64,000 nt of DNA from Spinellus fusiger (lineage: Eukaryota; Mucoromycota; Mucoromycetes; Mucorales; Phycomycetaceae): contig JALLLS010000018.1 in assembly GCA_025094145.1 (NCBI GenBank), positions 310,001 to 374,000 on the forward strand, in the 5' to 3' direction. Of the stretch, positions 1 through 12,578 are shown piece by piece (the first letter of the stretch is position 1; each line of letters opens with the position of its first letter). A program made the translations under genes and the position numbers. The notes under the pieces were generated by a model, which made no database searches, was not told the DNA's origin, and was given only the letters and a program-made list of their open reading frames with translations.

Positions 1-540
1 CACTACAAGGACATGGCAAGTTTTATTCTCGACACGACATCGCCCACCCATGGACCCCCCTCTGCAGCCCGCCTCGTTAGTGCACTTGTCAAGGCACTGG
101 CTGGATTCCAAGACACTTACTGTGTGCAGGGACAGGAGGTGTTGATTTACAAAAAGGCACAGCTGCTTGTGTATCACTTGTGGGTGTTCTTTAGGGACCA
201 TGACCCCGAGAGATTTGATTTTGAAGATGTGGGTGCTCTTACTGTGTTTGCGGACAATGTGATTCCTACGCTCCTTGTGCATCTTGGCATAGTGACGATA
301 CCCCAAGCGTGGAAGGAGGACATTGAGGCGAACAGGGACATTGGGGGTGAAAGGGCCACGGTGCTTCGGGCGGCTTCTATTGTTGCTTGTGAACGGATTG
401 TTCAACTGGCAAGATCGTCTGTGGGACCTGTGTCTACCATGAAAGAGGGGGATTTGGATATCTACTTGTGGCGACTAGGAAAAGAAGAAGCGTACCGAAA
501 GATCCCTCGGTTTGAATGGAGAGACACGGTGATGTTCTAA
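1..540 (+). CDS. QNG1: Queuosine 5'-phosphate N-glycosylase/hydrolase (DUF2419 family), C-terminal part
   Basis: The frame is open from the first base of the window, so the gene starts upstream; the first internal ATG (position 13) is not treated as the start. The visible 179 residues match the C-terminal half of the Qng1/C9orf64 queuosine-salvage family, which releases queuine from queuosine 5'-phosphate for tRNA modification. Recognisable blocks are the IYKKAQLLVYHLW segment (family: KRAQIL.aDLW), DVGALTVFADNVIPTLL (family: DI..LTMFADYRVPQVL), the IVACERIV helix and the terminal YLWRLGKEEAYRKIPRFEWR (family: D..LW...K.......PRHRTR). The usual DYR.P is replaced here by DNVIP, so substrate-pocket residues may differ. 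No intron is visible in this part. The stop TAA is at 538-540. The family call rests on motif recall, not on a search. Confidence 0.8.
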   Translation, partial: HYKDMASFILDTTSPTHGPPSAARLVSALVKALAGFQDTYCVQGQEVLIYKKAQLLVYHLWVFFRDHDPERFDFEDVGALTVFADNVIPTLLVHLGIVTIPQAWKEDIEANRDIGGERATVLRAASIVACERIVQLARSSVGPVSTMKEGDLDIYLWRLGKEEAYRKIPRFEWRDTVMF

Positions 541-714
541 GGGAGGGACTATAGTCAAGATGATATTCAAGGCTGTCCATGAGTAGTTATCCATTTATAT
601 ATATATTTATATATATAAATATAGATATCAAGCAAATGCATATTTCATCTTTCTTTTATTTGTTTATTTGTTGGTTTGTTTTGGTATGAACTGTGAATGC
701 CAATAAGTCCACAA

Positions 715-1783
715 TCAAGCCTCCTGTGGTGTAGCATTGCCTACGTTTTGTTCCTTTAACAAGGCATCAATTTCTGTTGGTTTATAGAGTTCATATTGTA
801 CTTTGTTGTTGACCAGTCGAATGGTAGCGAATTCCACTAGAATAAACAATTCAACAATTCAACAAAAGGAATGAGTTTCTTTATGGACGATGGAGTAGAG
901 TAGGTGTCTCTGTCTGCTTACATTTCTCACTTGTCAATGTTGTGCTGTCCATGGTCTTGCTTAGTACTTTGATGGCTAATGCCTTGGCCTCTTCCAATGT
1001 CAACTCTTCTTTATGATCCTGCTTAAGAATACTCTGGGCAGTAGCATTGTTGGCACCAATGCATGTTGCCTTCCATCCACCATAGTTACCCGAGGGATCC
1101 GAGTGGTACAATTGGAATCCATGGTGCTCATCATACCCAGCAAAGATAAACGACACACCAAAAGGACGAAGACCACCGTACTGTGTGTAGCCCTGTTTCA
1201 AATCACACAAGTTCTGTACCAATTGCTCCACAGGAATCTCCTCACTGTAGTTGAACAGGTAACGCTGTGCACTGGCTCTTGCCCACTGGATAAGAATGTT
1301 GGCATCGGCAGTAATGCCAGCCACACCGCAGATCATATTGCTAGAGGGGAAAAAAAGAGAAAAAAAGAAAGAAAAAAAAGGGTATTCGTAAGATAATATG
1401 TACGTGTATGTGTATATGTATGTGTATGTTTGTTTTGATCATCTTCTTTCTCTCTTTCTCTCTCCTTTTTACCTACTCGTTCAACTTGTAAATCTTTTCT
1501 GAAGAAGCGGTTTGTTCGAGCAGTTTCGAGGTGACCTTTTTTTCAGCAGCAACGACAATGCCGTCTTTGGCAAGAATACCCAGGGCAATACCCGCATGAG
1601 AAATGGCCTCCATGGCATATTCTACCTGGTAAAGACGGCCTAGAATGAACACAGGGCAGTCATAGAGAGTGTATTTAGATAAGACTGTTTAGTAACGAGG
1701 GTGGTTGCTTTTCTTCTTCTTTCTTTTTTTTTAATACCTTCAGGAGAGAAGATGGTAGTTCTAGAATCGTATCTTCGTGACAT
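715..1783 (-). CDS. PRE9: 20S proteasome subunit alpha type 4 (PSMA4 / Pre9)
   Basis: Four exons on the minus strand (1783-1738, 1639-1477, 1340-922, 836-715) join in frame to 249 aa, the normal size for this subunit. The N-terminus [20 protein letters not shown] carries the alpha-subunit signature (YD...T.FSPEGRL.QVEYA.EA). Later blocks are [47 protein letters not shown] and [13 protein letters not shown], characteristic of PSMA4 rather than other alpha subunits. The product is a structural ring subunit of the 20S core in cytosol and nucleus; alpha subunits have no active site. All introns are GT-AG. A strong donor (GTAAGC, minus strand, about 1874) upstream of the ATG suggests an additional noncoding 5' exon. 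The single long frame at 881-1336 is only exon 3 read into the next intron. Confidence 0.95.
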
Positions 1784-1905
1784 GACGTCTTATCAGAATA
1801 GGTTGGAGTGGTAAAATACTAGGAAAGAGGAGGAGGAAAATAAAAAGAAGAGAAAAAGAAGGAAGATGCTTACGTGCGTCTCCAGTACGCGCACGCTGAT
1901 GGGGA

Positions 1906-1913
1906 TGACGTCG
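1906..1913. promoter_or_regulatory. CRE-like site upstream of PSMA4
   Basis: TGACGTCG differs by one base from the palindromic bZIP/ATF site TGACGTCA. It lies about 125 bp upstream of the PSMA4 ATG, in a GC-richer island that also holds GTACGCGCACGC. A role in proteasome-gene control is inference only; a fungal PACE element is not seen. Confidence 0.25.
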
Positions 1914-2060
1914 TAGTCATTCAAGCAAGACGGGGTTTCCACTGTTGAAACTCGTAAAATAGTGATCTTCTGTGCCTGCCAGTGATGAAAAGTTCAGTCT
2001 TTGAGTGTATCTCCACACCCAAGACAAAAGTGTACTGATGGAGAATAAGTAGGGTTTTTA

Positions 2061-2107
2061 TGTGTGCCTATGTGTGCCTATGTGTGCCTATGTGTGCCTA
2101 TGTGTGC
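2061..2107. repeat. Tandem 10-mer TGTGTGCCTA, 4 full copies
   Basis: Four perfect copies of TGTGTGCCTA followed by a partial copy; noncoding. Confidence 0.9.
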
Positions 2108-2250
2108 TGCTATTGTAGTGTTATTTATACATTTATACATTTATACATTTATACATAGAGATAAAAGTGGATAGAGTCATAGCTGTATTAATACGCGTAT
2201 ATTTTCACCTTTTTGTCTACTTCCTGGATTCCTTGGTAATAAAGAATACA

Positions 2251-2533
2251 AATAATAACAGTAATAATAACAGTAATAATAATAGTAATAATAACAGTAA
2301 TAATAACAGTAATAATAACAGTAATAATAACAGTAATAATAACAGTAATAATAACAGTAATAATAACAGTAATAATAACAGTAATAATAACAGTAATAAT
2401 AACAGTAATAATAACAGTAATAATAACAGTAATAATAACAGTAATAATAACAGTAATAATAACAGTAATAATAACAGTAATAATAACAGTAATAATAACA
2501 GTAATAATAACAGTAATAATAATAGTAATAATA
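2251..2533. repeat. 12-bp minisatellite (AATAATAACAGT)n, about 23 copies
   Basis: Near-perfect array of a 12-bp unit made from AAT/AAC/AGT triplets. It reads as open frames on both strands (Asn/Ser-rich on plus, Ile/Val/Thr or poly-Leu on minus), but these frames are artefacts of the repeat. It sits in the 3' flank of the kinase gene. Confidence 0.95.
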
Positions 2534-2652
2534 CTAACACTAACACTAATAGTAATAATACTTTCATTCATTCATCCTACAAGTATAAAACAAACAAAAA
2601 AACACACCCAGTCCCTTTCATTTCCAGAGAGAATGAAAAGAACCCCTGCCTG

Positions 2653-4719
<2,067 letters not shown>

Positions 4720-5124
4720 ATCTTGACAAGTGTAAGAGAAAGAGAGAAGGAGAATAGACAGATACTACTTTACTCTTTACTCTATAATAAAATCCCAAAT
4801 GCACTGATGGAGTCGAAATGCACCTTTACTATGTAGAAGAGTAGACACTGTTTATGCATTGAACAATGTATATTATTATTTTTTAAAGAAAAAAATAAGA
4901 AAAAAGAAGATTGCATGTATAAATGGTAATGATAAGATATAGATTTACAGTGAATTAAAGTTTGTCATCCATCCATGCAAAATGAAAAGACTAGGCCTAA
5001 GAGTACTAATGAAGGAGAACGACAAGCAAATGATAGTGACAATACTTTCTTTTTTCTATTTCTATTTCTTCTTCTTCCCAAAAGAAATCCTGACAAGTTG
5101 ACTTTTTGGATCGGCAGTGGTGGA
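4720..5124. other. Intergenic
   Basis: AT-rich spacer between the kinase start (minus) and the FYVE gene end (minus). Nothing gene-like seen. Confidence 0.5.
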
Positions 5125-5933
5125 TTAGAATGTAGCCCAATTCCAATCAGCAGGAACAGAAGAAGCAATAGGATCAAAGAGATCTAAAAACAAAACATAA
5201 AGTTGATTTCTACTCTTTCTACTGCAATAGAGAGATATGGAACTTACTTTGCCGTAGATCACCTTTTGGTACTAGCAGAGAAGATGTCTGCACAATATCT
5301 ATAGATATGTAGATATACAAATAAAAAGGGCAAGAGTCACTTTCTATACACCTTTCCTGGTTCTTCTTAGGTGCCTGGCCCACCTATCTACCTACCCACC
5401 TACCTTCTCTGCCTAATTCCATGACTCCCTCCATGGCTTGGGGCTGTAGAGTCATAATAGAAGGCCTTCTTTTCATTTCACTGCTTTCTACAGAAGACAC
5501 CTTTTCTTTGATAGGATGTTTTTCTTGCAAATACTGCTCAACACAAAGTGTGCACCCACGAGAAAAGCGACTTGCAAGGTGTGGGCGGACTTCTTCCTCC
5601 AGTCGGAGATAGTTGGAGCAGTGCATTGTACAAAAGATGTCTCCACAACAGCGACAATGATGTCGCCTATTGAAAAGACCAAAAATGATGGGACAGCCAG
5701 GATATGTACAGACATTTGTACTGCTGTCAGGCTAAGCAGTTGTAAGAATAAAGAAGTACAGGTCAGTGTGTATTAGTTGAATGTCTTTCTATTCTATTGA
5801 ATTCTTTGGAATGGATCCACTCAAAGAAAGGGTGGGGGGTATGAAATAATTACCCTCCAATGATGCTTAGCAAGTGCTTGTTTGGGTCGAAATATAAATG
5901 GTGCTGGGGTCAGAGAATTAAGTAGCGGCTGTG

Positions 5934-5966
<33 letters not shown>

Positions 5967-6024
5967 ACTTGCCAACTGTCAGTTGTGAAGGCCTTTTCTT
6001 TTGGAGCAGAGTGTAAAGATCCAT
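5125..6024 (-). CDS. Small FYVE zinc-finger protein (PI3P binding)
   Basis: Four exons (6024-5854, 5731-5404, 5298-5248, 5183-5125) join to 202 aa. An in-frame ATG at 6048 would add eight residues. The FYVE finger starts at the exon 1/2 junction with W-R-PD (the WxxD motif of FYVE), followed by CTYPGCPIIFG, the signature NRRHHCRCCGDIFC, CSNYLRL and GCTLC, giving the expected paired cysteine ligands and the basic RRHHCR patch that binds phosphatidylinositol 3-phosphate on endosomes. Before the finger is a Gln-Ala repeat coded by a GTGCCT hexamer array (5934-5964). The tail ends ...VPADWNWATF, an aromatic terminus I recall from other small fungal FYVE proteins. Likely an endosomal adaptor; partners cannot be read from the sequence. 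Confidence 0.85.
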
Positions 6025-6316
6025 GGCCCATAAACAACAACAGCACAAATGACAGTAATAAAGAAAAAGATGTCTATGTATCTACAGATTTAGACGCAAA
6101 GAATGTCCACCTGAGCAAAACAAAGGAAAATGTGTCCAGAGAAAACTAAGTGTAAAATGAAATATTTATAAAAGAGAAAAAAAGTCTAATGAATAGTTAT
6201 TGGCTTACAAGTCCGTTCAGACTATAAATGGGATGAACAGGCGTGGGTGACTCAAAGAAGCCTGTCACTTTGTGCCATACACTCTACTCCCACCCAACCG
6301 TCTCCACTACAGCACA

Positions 6317-8215
6317 CTACTTTTTGGCATGCTTCACTAAATAAGTAAGCAAATCCACCTTGGTAATGACATGTTTGACTCTTGTGCCATTGTTAGATCC
6401 CTCTGTTACGACAGCACTGGAGTTCTTCTCAAAGAAACGAGTCAGCTTGTCCAAAGGTGTCTGGACTGTAATCTCATCGTAGGTGCTGGTGCCAATGTTA
6501 AAGCGGAACATCACCGTGGATACAGGAGAAGAGGCATTGGCACGACCAGAGGCCATGCGAGAGAGGATGTTGCCCATGGTTACCAAACCCTGGAGACGAC
6601 GATGAGGACCGGCAGTAACTGGCAATTGGTCAAAGGCATTCTTCTCCATCATCTCAATGGCTTCTTCACAGGTGGTCTAAGGCAGTTGTTATACATAATA
6701 CACTTGGTGAGTACACAACTGCACTGCTACTGGAGCAGAGAGATCAGCCTTACATCCCGATCAATGGTCACAGCCTCTCTCAACTGAAGGCTGCCTACAA
6801 CAGCACCCTTGTATTCTTCCTGGGCCTTCTTTTCAAAACTCTGAGCCTCGAACTTTTCATCTGTGAAGCCACGCTCTCTCATCCAGTCATCGTTCAGGAA
6901 CTTGGTCATGTAGTTACGCACAGAGTCAGGCAGGATCACAACACAGCGCTGGCCCTTTTTCAACTGTTTGGCAGCCTGTACAGCAGCGTACATGGCAGTA
7001 CCTGAAGAGCCACCACAGAGAATTCCCTCGTCACGGATCAGGCGTCTTGCCATTAAGAAGGAAGGCTTGTCTTCGGACTTGATCCACTCGTCCACCAGAG
7101 GACGCTTCAGGACATCAGGAATAAAGTCATAGCCAATGCCTTCTACTTGGTAAGAGCCAGCCTCCACATTCAAGGACTCAGGAACAGCAAGAATGGAGCC
7201 AATAGGATCCACACCCACAATCTAGTCAAGCGTCCACACTCCATTCAGTTCCTCCTTTTCTAGTCGCTGGAGGATCATTCTAGACTGGGAGGGCTTACCT
7301 TGATGTTGGGACACTTTTCCTTGAGCTTCTTGGCAATACCAGTGATGGTTCCACCTGTACCAGCACCAGCCACCAACATATCAATCTGTCCATCACATGA
7401 TTCCAAGATCTCTTCAGCTGTAGTGTCGTAATGGGCTACTGGGTTGTAGGGATTGTTGTATTGATCCAAAATAACAGCATGAGGAATCTCATCTCTCAAC
7501 TTTCTAGCAACACCAATGTGGGATTCAGGTGCATCCCAAGCAGCTATTTCAGTAGAATACAGTACAGTACAGTACAGTGTTTCTTCATGCATGAGTCATC
7601 TGTCCACTGTATCCCAGATTCTACACCCAAGAAATTTCCTTTTCTTTACCTTCTGTGGGTGTACGGATGATTTCAGCCCCCAATGCCTTGAGAACGTCGA
7701 CCTTTTCTTGGGACATTTTCTCGGGAAGAGTGATAATAACACGGTATCCCTTGACAGCTGCTGCCAGGGCAAGACCAATACCAGTGTTACCTGACGTGGG
7801 TTCAATGATGGTGCTTACGCCTGGAGTAATGACACCTGCCTTCTCAGCCTCATCAATCATACGCTTAGCAATACGATCCTTGACAGAACCTCCTGCATTG
7901 AAATATTCACACTTGGCCACTAGAAGAATGGGGAGGTTACTCTTTCTATTGTTCCAAGGAGACAACTTACACAATTCACACTCGAGTCCTTCATCCTTTG
8001 TGATCTTGTTGATACGGACAAGGGGTGTGCGGCCAATATTGTCCAGGATAGTGTCGAATATCTTGGGAGCAGGTCCACTACAACAACCATAGTAAGAACA
8101 AGGTATAGAAGCAAGATTTTTTTTTCTTTTCTTTTTCTTCTTCTTTTTTCTTGCTCAATTCCTTCACTTACAGCTTTATGTGGTTGTGCATAGCATAACT
8201 AATCTCGGCTGCCAT
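6317..8215 (-). CDS. CYS4: Cystathionine beta-synthase
   Basis: Six exons (8215-8172, 8077-7971, 7919-7650, 7543-7299, 7221-6754, 6676-6317) join to 497 aa, close to yeast Cys4 (507 aa). The enzyme condenses serine and homocysteine to cystathionine in reverse transsulfuration, using PLP. Visible blocks: [12 protein letters not shown], the PLP-lysine site [14 protein letters not shown], the substrate loop [12 protein letters not shown], the PLP-phosphate-binding [17 protein letters not shown] and the [10 protein letters not shown] loop. Two CBS/Bateman motifs follow ([19 protein letters not shown]..., then LPVTAG...[11 protein letters not shown]... to the end). There is no N-terminal heme-binding extension as in animals; the protein starts with about 20 residues before the fold, as in yeast. 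All introns are GT-AG. Cytosolic; confident. Confidence 0.95.
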
Positions 8216-8542
8216 AATAATAACAAAAGAAACGTAAGAAAGAAAGTGGCAAATAAAATATTAAAATTAAATCATAATAAATTAAAGGTGAAAATCACAG
8301 CAAAAAAAAAAAAAAAAAAGATAGGATAGGACATTTTTTGATTCCCGGTCTTCTAAGCCGTGGTTGGGGTTTGCTTTCCTTTTTATTCTTTTTTTTTCAG
8401 TCTCCTCCAAGTGGAGATATATCTATCATCTATAGAGAGAAAAAGAGAAATGGCTACACACACAACTACACAACACACAACACACAACACACAACTACAC
8501 AACTACACACACATAAATATATAAATACACCCGCTCTACTGC
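8216..8542. other. Intergenic, poly-A and ACACAACT repeats
   Basis: Upstream region of cystathionine beta-synthase. It contains an A-run at about 8304-8319 and an array of CACAACACACAACTACA-type repeats at 8456-8513. No gene seen. Confidence 0.6.
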
Positions 8543-9181
8543 CTAGGGAAGAGACAAAGGATGCCCAGAGATGGTTTCGAGGCTTTTCCTATCTGGAGCT
8601 ATTCTCAGCTTAAAGTGGACGAGTAAAGGACGACACACTTGTTCGAACACTTTATTACTCGTCTCTCCCCTTTTCATGACGAGTGTTGACTCTCCTGCCA
8701 AGCCACAGCCAAGGCCAATACGAACAAAGTCAAGGCCCTTGCGTAGATACTCCTCCTGCTGTGAACAGGCATGGACATAGATAAGATTGTTCACCATATA
8801 CTGTACACAGGTGGAGTCTTTCAATGGTGCGTCGATGGTCTTTAGGAACCAGCAGGCATAGTCAATGGCCTTTTGTGGACTTCTCGCATACCGCACCATG
8901 GTGGTGCATGCCTTTCGGAATGCATCAATGTAGTTAGGGCGGGTGCTTCTTCCAATGTAGCTCGAGTTATTGCCCTGTGTATCTATTTTCAGGTGCATGG
9001 CCTGGAGGAGTTGCTGGAAAAGGTCTTCTGCTGCTGTATAGTTACGGTTGATCTTTGATTCTGTGACAATGGCCCACCCAATTTCGATTGGATTGGCAGG
9101 TTGGCCTGTTGTTTTTTTCTGATTGATGACATTGAGGGTCCAGTTTCTTTTTGGATAGGAAGCAGGGCGAGAATGGTTCAT
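8543..9181 (-). CDS. Hypothetical protein, single exon, 212 aa
   Basis: Uninterrupted frame with normal amino-acid composition, unlike the low-complexity frames around it. It is mostly helical in appearance, with repeated patterns such as AAEDLFQQLLQAMHL, AFRKACTTMVRYAR, AIDYACWFLKTI and MVNNLIYVHACSQQ. These resemble TPR/PPR-like helical repeats, but no motif is clear enough to name. No signal peptide or membrane segment. It lies head-on with nothing on the plus strand and ends about 325 bp from the CBS start. A real but unrecognised gene is the best reading. Confidence 0.55.
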   Translation of the reverse strand: MNHSRPASYPKRNWTLNVINQKKTTGQPANPIEIGWAIVTESKINRNYTAAEDLFQQLLQAMHLKIDTQGNNSSYIGRSTRPNYIDAFRKACTTMVRYARSPQKAIDYACWFLKTIDAPLKDSTCVQYMVNNLIYVHACSQQEEYLRKGLDFVRIGLGCGLAGESTLVMKRGETSNKVFEQVCRPLLVHFKLRIAPDRKSLETISGHPLSLP

Positions 9182-9448
9182 AGAGAAAGAAGGAGGAAAA
9201 GAAAGAAGAGGGGAGAAAATAGCTGTGATCTCCTGTACTTGTATTTTATATTGCTAGTCCTAGGAAGAAAAGTGCCTATAAAATCATTCCGTCCCACACA
9301 TAGATAGGGAAAGAAAAGTGTCCTTGGGAAGAGGAGCTACACAATGGACACAGAGTGTTTTTGAGGGTGTTTTTTTGTGTGTGAGGAAATCAATCCCTCG
9401 AGAGAAAGAGAGAAAGAGAAACAATGACAGCAGATCTGCAGTGGAGTA

Positions 9449-10801
9449 CAGTGGCTTTCAAAATAATAATGGATTTTTTTCATGCCCCAGTATAATTCTG
9501 TAATAAGAAATACTTATTCTTTATCATAAAAACATACATTAAACACACATTAGAGACTTGAAAATTGGATGAAGTATATAGAAGGTCAACAGAATAATAA
9601 ATAAAGATTTATTGGGTGGAAAAACCAAATACTAAAGGTAGAAACCCTTGGCCTCAATGACAGCCTTGCATCTTCACCCCATGCTGGCAATGAGGCTATC
9701 TGTAGTATCTTTGAGAATTATTTCCCATTCTTCCAACATGAGTACCTCTAAATCTTTAAGAGTACTTCTTAGGGTCATTCTCTTTCTAATAGCCTTGTCA
9801 ATCTCCACCCATAAATGCTTTATGGGGTTGAGGTTGGGGATTTGTGAAGGCCATCCCTTCATAGTGGTAATACTCTCATTTGCCTTCCACAACCTGGACT
9901 CTCTACTCTTGTGGCAGCTGGCATTGTCCTATTGAAGAACATAATATGTCTCTGGATTCAGTGCCTTGAATTGAGCCAGCTCAGGGCAGTAATTCTTATT
10001 TAAGACATCAATGTATCTTCTACTGTCTATACTGCTCTTTACAGGCGCCAACCTTCCAACACCTTCACCAGAGAACGAACCCCATACCATCACGCTGACA
10101 CCAAACTTTATTGTCGGATTTATGTTCTTTGGGAGCATTCCCTTTTTCTTCTTGCGAACCACTCTGTTGCGGTTGTTGGTTCTCATCAACTGGTACTTTG
10201 ACTCATCGGACCAGATGACTGTCTTCCTCAGTCCAGTGGAGGTGGGCCTTAGCCCAAGCAAGTCTCAATTTCTTGTGTTTAATAGTGAGAGAAGGTTTCT
10301 TAACTACCCTGAAAGAAAAAAGACCAAGCTTCTTCATCATTTTCTTGAAGGTGTTCTTGGACACTTTGGTGGTCACCTGCTTGCGAAGCTGATCCATTGT
10401 GTGAAATAAATTCCTTACCACTTTGCAACTGACCTCTCTCTTGTCTATCTCTGTCAGAATGGGCTTGTGCCTAGTGCTATTCTTTGGCCCTGAAGCAACG
10501 ATTTTCCTTGTATCTCTTTACGATACGGGAAACAGACTGCTGACAAACTCCAAACCTAGCAGAAATGGCAACCAGGCTGGTCCCATTGACGGTGGCCTCG
10601 TGAGCAATGAGGCATCGAGTGAAGTCATCGATATTCTTCTTTCTGTTTCCAAGAGATCTCATGAGTTGTTTGGTGGTGTTAGATGTGGTAGACATTAGAG
10701 TAGAACAGCGATAAATAAAGAATGTTTAATATAAAAATAAAATTCAAGGCTAAAATTAGGGTCTGAATTTGAAACGTCCCTTGTTTTATTGAAAGCCAGT
10801 G
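9449..10801 (-). mobile_element. Tc1/mariner element (family A), 1353 bp, inactive
   Basis: The ends are imperfect terminal inverted repeats: the left end reads CAGTGGCTTTCAAAATAA, and the right end read on the minus strand is CACTGGCTTTCAATAAAA. Both are flanked by the TA target duplication (9447-9448 and 10802-10803). The size is typical of Tc1-like elements. It carries a broken transposase on the minus strand. The right end is 19 bp from the SAM50 stop codon, so the element occupies the SAM50 3' flank. Confidence 0.9.
9632..10695 (-). pseudogene. Tc1-like DDE transposase, multiply disrupted
   Basis: Read 5' to 3' on the minus strand, the parts are in family order: N-terminal HTH (ISARFGVCQQSVSRIVKRYK), second HTH and linker (VSKNTFKKMMKKLGLFSFR), first catalytic block (VIWSDESKYQL), the beta-strand region (GVSVMVWGSFSGEG), DNASCHK, then PNLNPIKHLW. 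Damage includes a stop after RCFRAKE, a frameshift before VIWSDES, a TAG immediately before DNAS, a TGA in the C-terminal region, and replacement of the third catalytic acid (NPIE in relatives) by Lys (NPIK). The copy cannot encode an active enzyme. Confidence 0.9.
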
Positions 10802-10820
10802 TAGTGCCTGGATGTCTTTA

Positions 10821-12578
10821 TTATAAAAAGTCTAATCCTACACCCAACTGTAGACCGGGCATAGGACGATCGGTTGCTGTGTAGGTCATTGGCATACAAA
10901 GATTGACTTCTGCTCTTGCTGTGCCGTACTGGAACAAAAGACCCACACCAGCAGAAGTACAGGGACTGTTTCTCAGTGCCTTGAGAGTGTCTCCTACAGG
11001 CATGTCTAAATCCACCCTCATCAATACACTTCTCTTGGTGCAAGACTTACTCTTTGACCATTCAATCAGGTTGCCTGCATTCACAAAGCCATGCAATCTC
11101 ACTGGCCAATGGACAGCACCAGGCACAGTGCTCATAACACTTATACCTGCCTCCCAATAGACATCACCACCCACAGCATCATCTATATAAAAGAAAGAAA
11201 AAAAGGAACCACAGTCATCTATGGGTGTTCTTTGAAGAACACTTCTTTGTAGGACACATCCCACTCACTTACTGCCATGACGGGGTCCAATACCACCGCT
11301 CTTGAATCCACGCACAGACAAGGGACCTCCCACATAGAATCTGTCCGACACATTCACACTGCTCTCTGACAATGCAGCCAACAGTCCTCCCCTTACTCCT
11401 GTAGTAACAGTCACTCCATACTCCTGCTTCTCATTGAAGAAAGACATGTGGTGATGGAGATTGGCCTCTTGCTTGAGGTAGTGGACCTGTCCTGACATGT
11501 CCTCCCCTGCCACTTCCTGAGAGAGACGGACACAATAGCCACGGCGAGGCAGACTCTTCTCATCCCGTGTATCTCTGACAAAGGTATGGGCTAAAAAGGT
11601 CTTTTGGTTCTTGCTTGAATGTGCACGGACCCTAATGCAGAAGGTGCAGTGAGAACTCAGCAAGGAGAAGAAGGGGCAAAGGTGACTTACAGACCAGACG
11701 CACTGGGGAAGGCAGTGATGTCGCGCAAGGCAATGCCTGCTGTGACTTGGTAATGGCCATGCACACATCCCGTCTACTTTCCATAAGAGAAATAAAGAGA
11801 GAGAATGAATCTACCCCATGTTCCACCTCTTCTTGACTTACGTTTCCTATACAACTACTCTACCTTGAACCGAACACCTGCTGTTTTGGCTTGTTCCTCA
11901 TATGCATTGATGAAAGAATAGTCCTTGACAGCACTACCAACAAAGGCCTCGAGAGTGGTATTGGCACTGGCACGAAGGGGAGTGCTGACAGAAGCCTACT
12001 CATGCTTAATGCCTCTTGTTGTGCATGTAAAAGAACACTTTTTTTCTCTTTCTCTCTTTCTTTCTCTCTTTCTTTCTTACCTCGATCTGTGACTTTGTAT
12101 GATGACCAAAGGAGTATTGGACAGCCACTGTTTCGGCACCTCCCAATACATTACGCGCAGAAACAGAACCCCTCTTTGGACAGTAAGAAATGCATTCGAA
12201 CAAGTGGACTCACCATGCCAGCATCATTGTCACTCACGGCCAAGGAGGTTCTATACACACCTCTGGGCTTTTCCTTAACCTGCATTCTAATGTTCACGCT
12301 GTCGGCTACTCTAGGATCCGTGTCGAGATGAACACTGATTTTCTCAAAGATGTCCAGTCTGTCCAATTGACTTGCCATGGCATTTACACTCTTCAGCACT
12401 TGTTGGGTGGACTGGGCCTGGAATAGTCCCTGTGTGACCTTGTTAAGGAACGAAGGACGCGTGGCAGACACACCAAATATCTCGAGAGTGTTGACAGACA
12501 GAGGGGCTTCTGGATGTAGCTGGTGGAGTTACAGTCAGGACAGTGGGAAATGTCACTTACATTATGAGGTGTCTCCAT
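10821..12578 (-). CDS. SAM50: SAM50/TOB55, mitochondrial outer-membrane beta-barrel assembly protein
   Basis: Seven exons (12578-12561, 12519-12214, 12173-12081, 11995-11864, 11773-11691, 11631-11273, 11182-10821) join to 450 aa, within the usual 440-490 range. The first exon codes only METPHN. The N-terminal third contains the single POTRA-like domain (...TRPSFLNKVTQGLF..., LDRLDIFEKISVHLDTDP, VNIRMQVKEKPR). The rest is a 16-strand Omp85 barrel with the conserved L6-loop block FYVGGPLSVRGFKSGGIGPR and the terminal beta-signal GLQLGVGLDFL. The product inserts beta-barrel proteins into the mitochondrial outer membrane. The stop is followed after 19 bp by the TIR of a Tc1 element, so the 3' UTR or poly(A) site may be transposon-derived. 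Confidence 0.93.

Larger units (their letters stand above)
1784..2652. other. Intergenic, PSMA4 5' side to kinase 3' side, repeat-rich
   Basis: No gene is visible. The stretch carries the promoter side of PSMA4 (minus) and the 3' side of the STE20-type kinase (minus), a tandem 10-mer at 2061-2107, ATTTATAC-type repeats at about 2125-2157 and a large 12-bp minisatellite at 2251-2533. Confidence 0.7.

Noticed and set aside
2251..2533. Possible CRISPR-like array
   Set aside because: Units are contiguous with no unique spacers; same holds for the other tandem arrays in the window.
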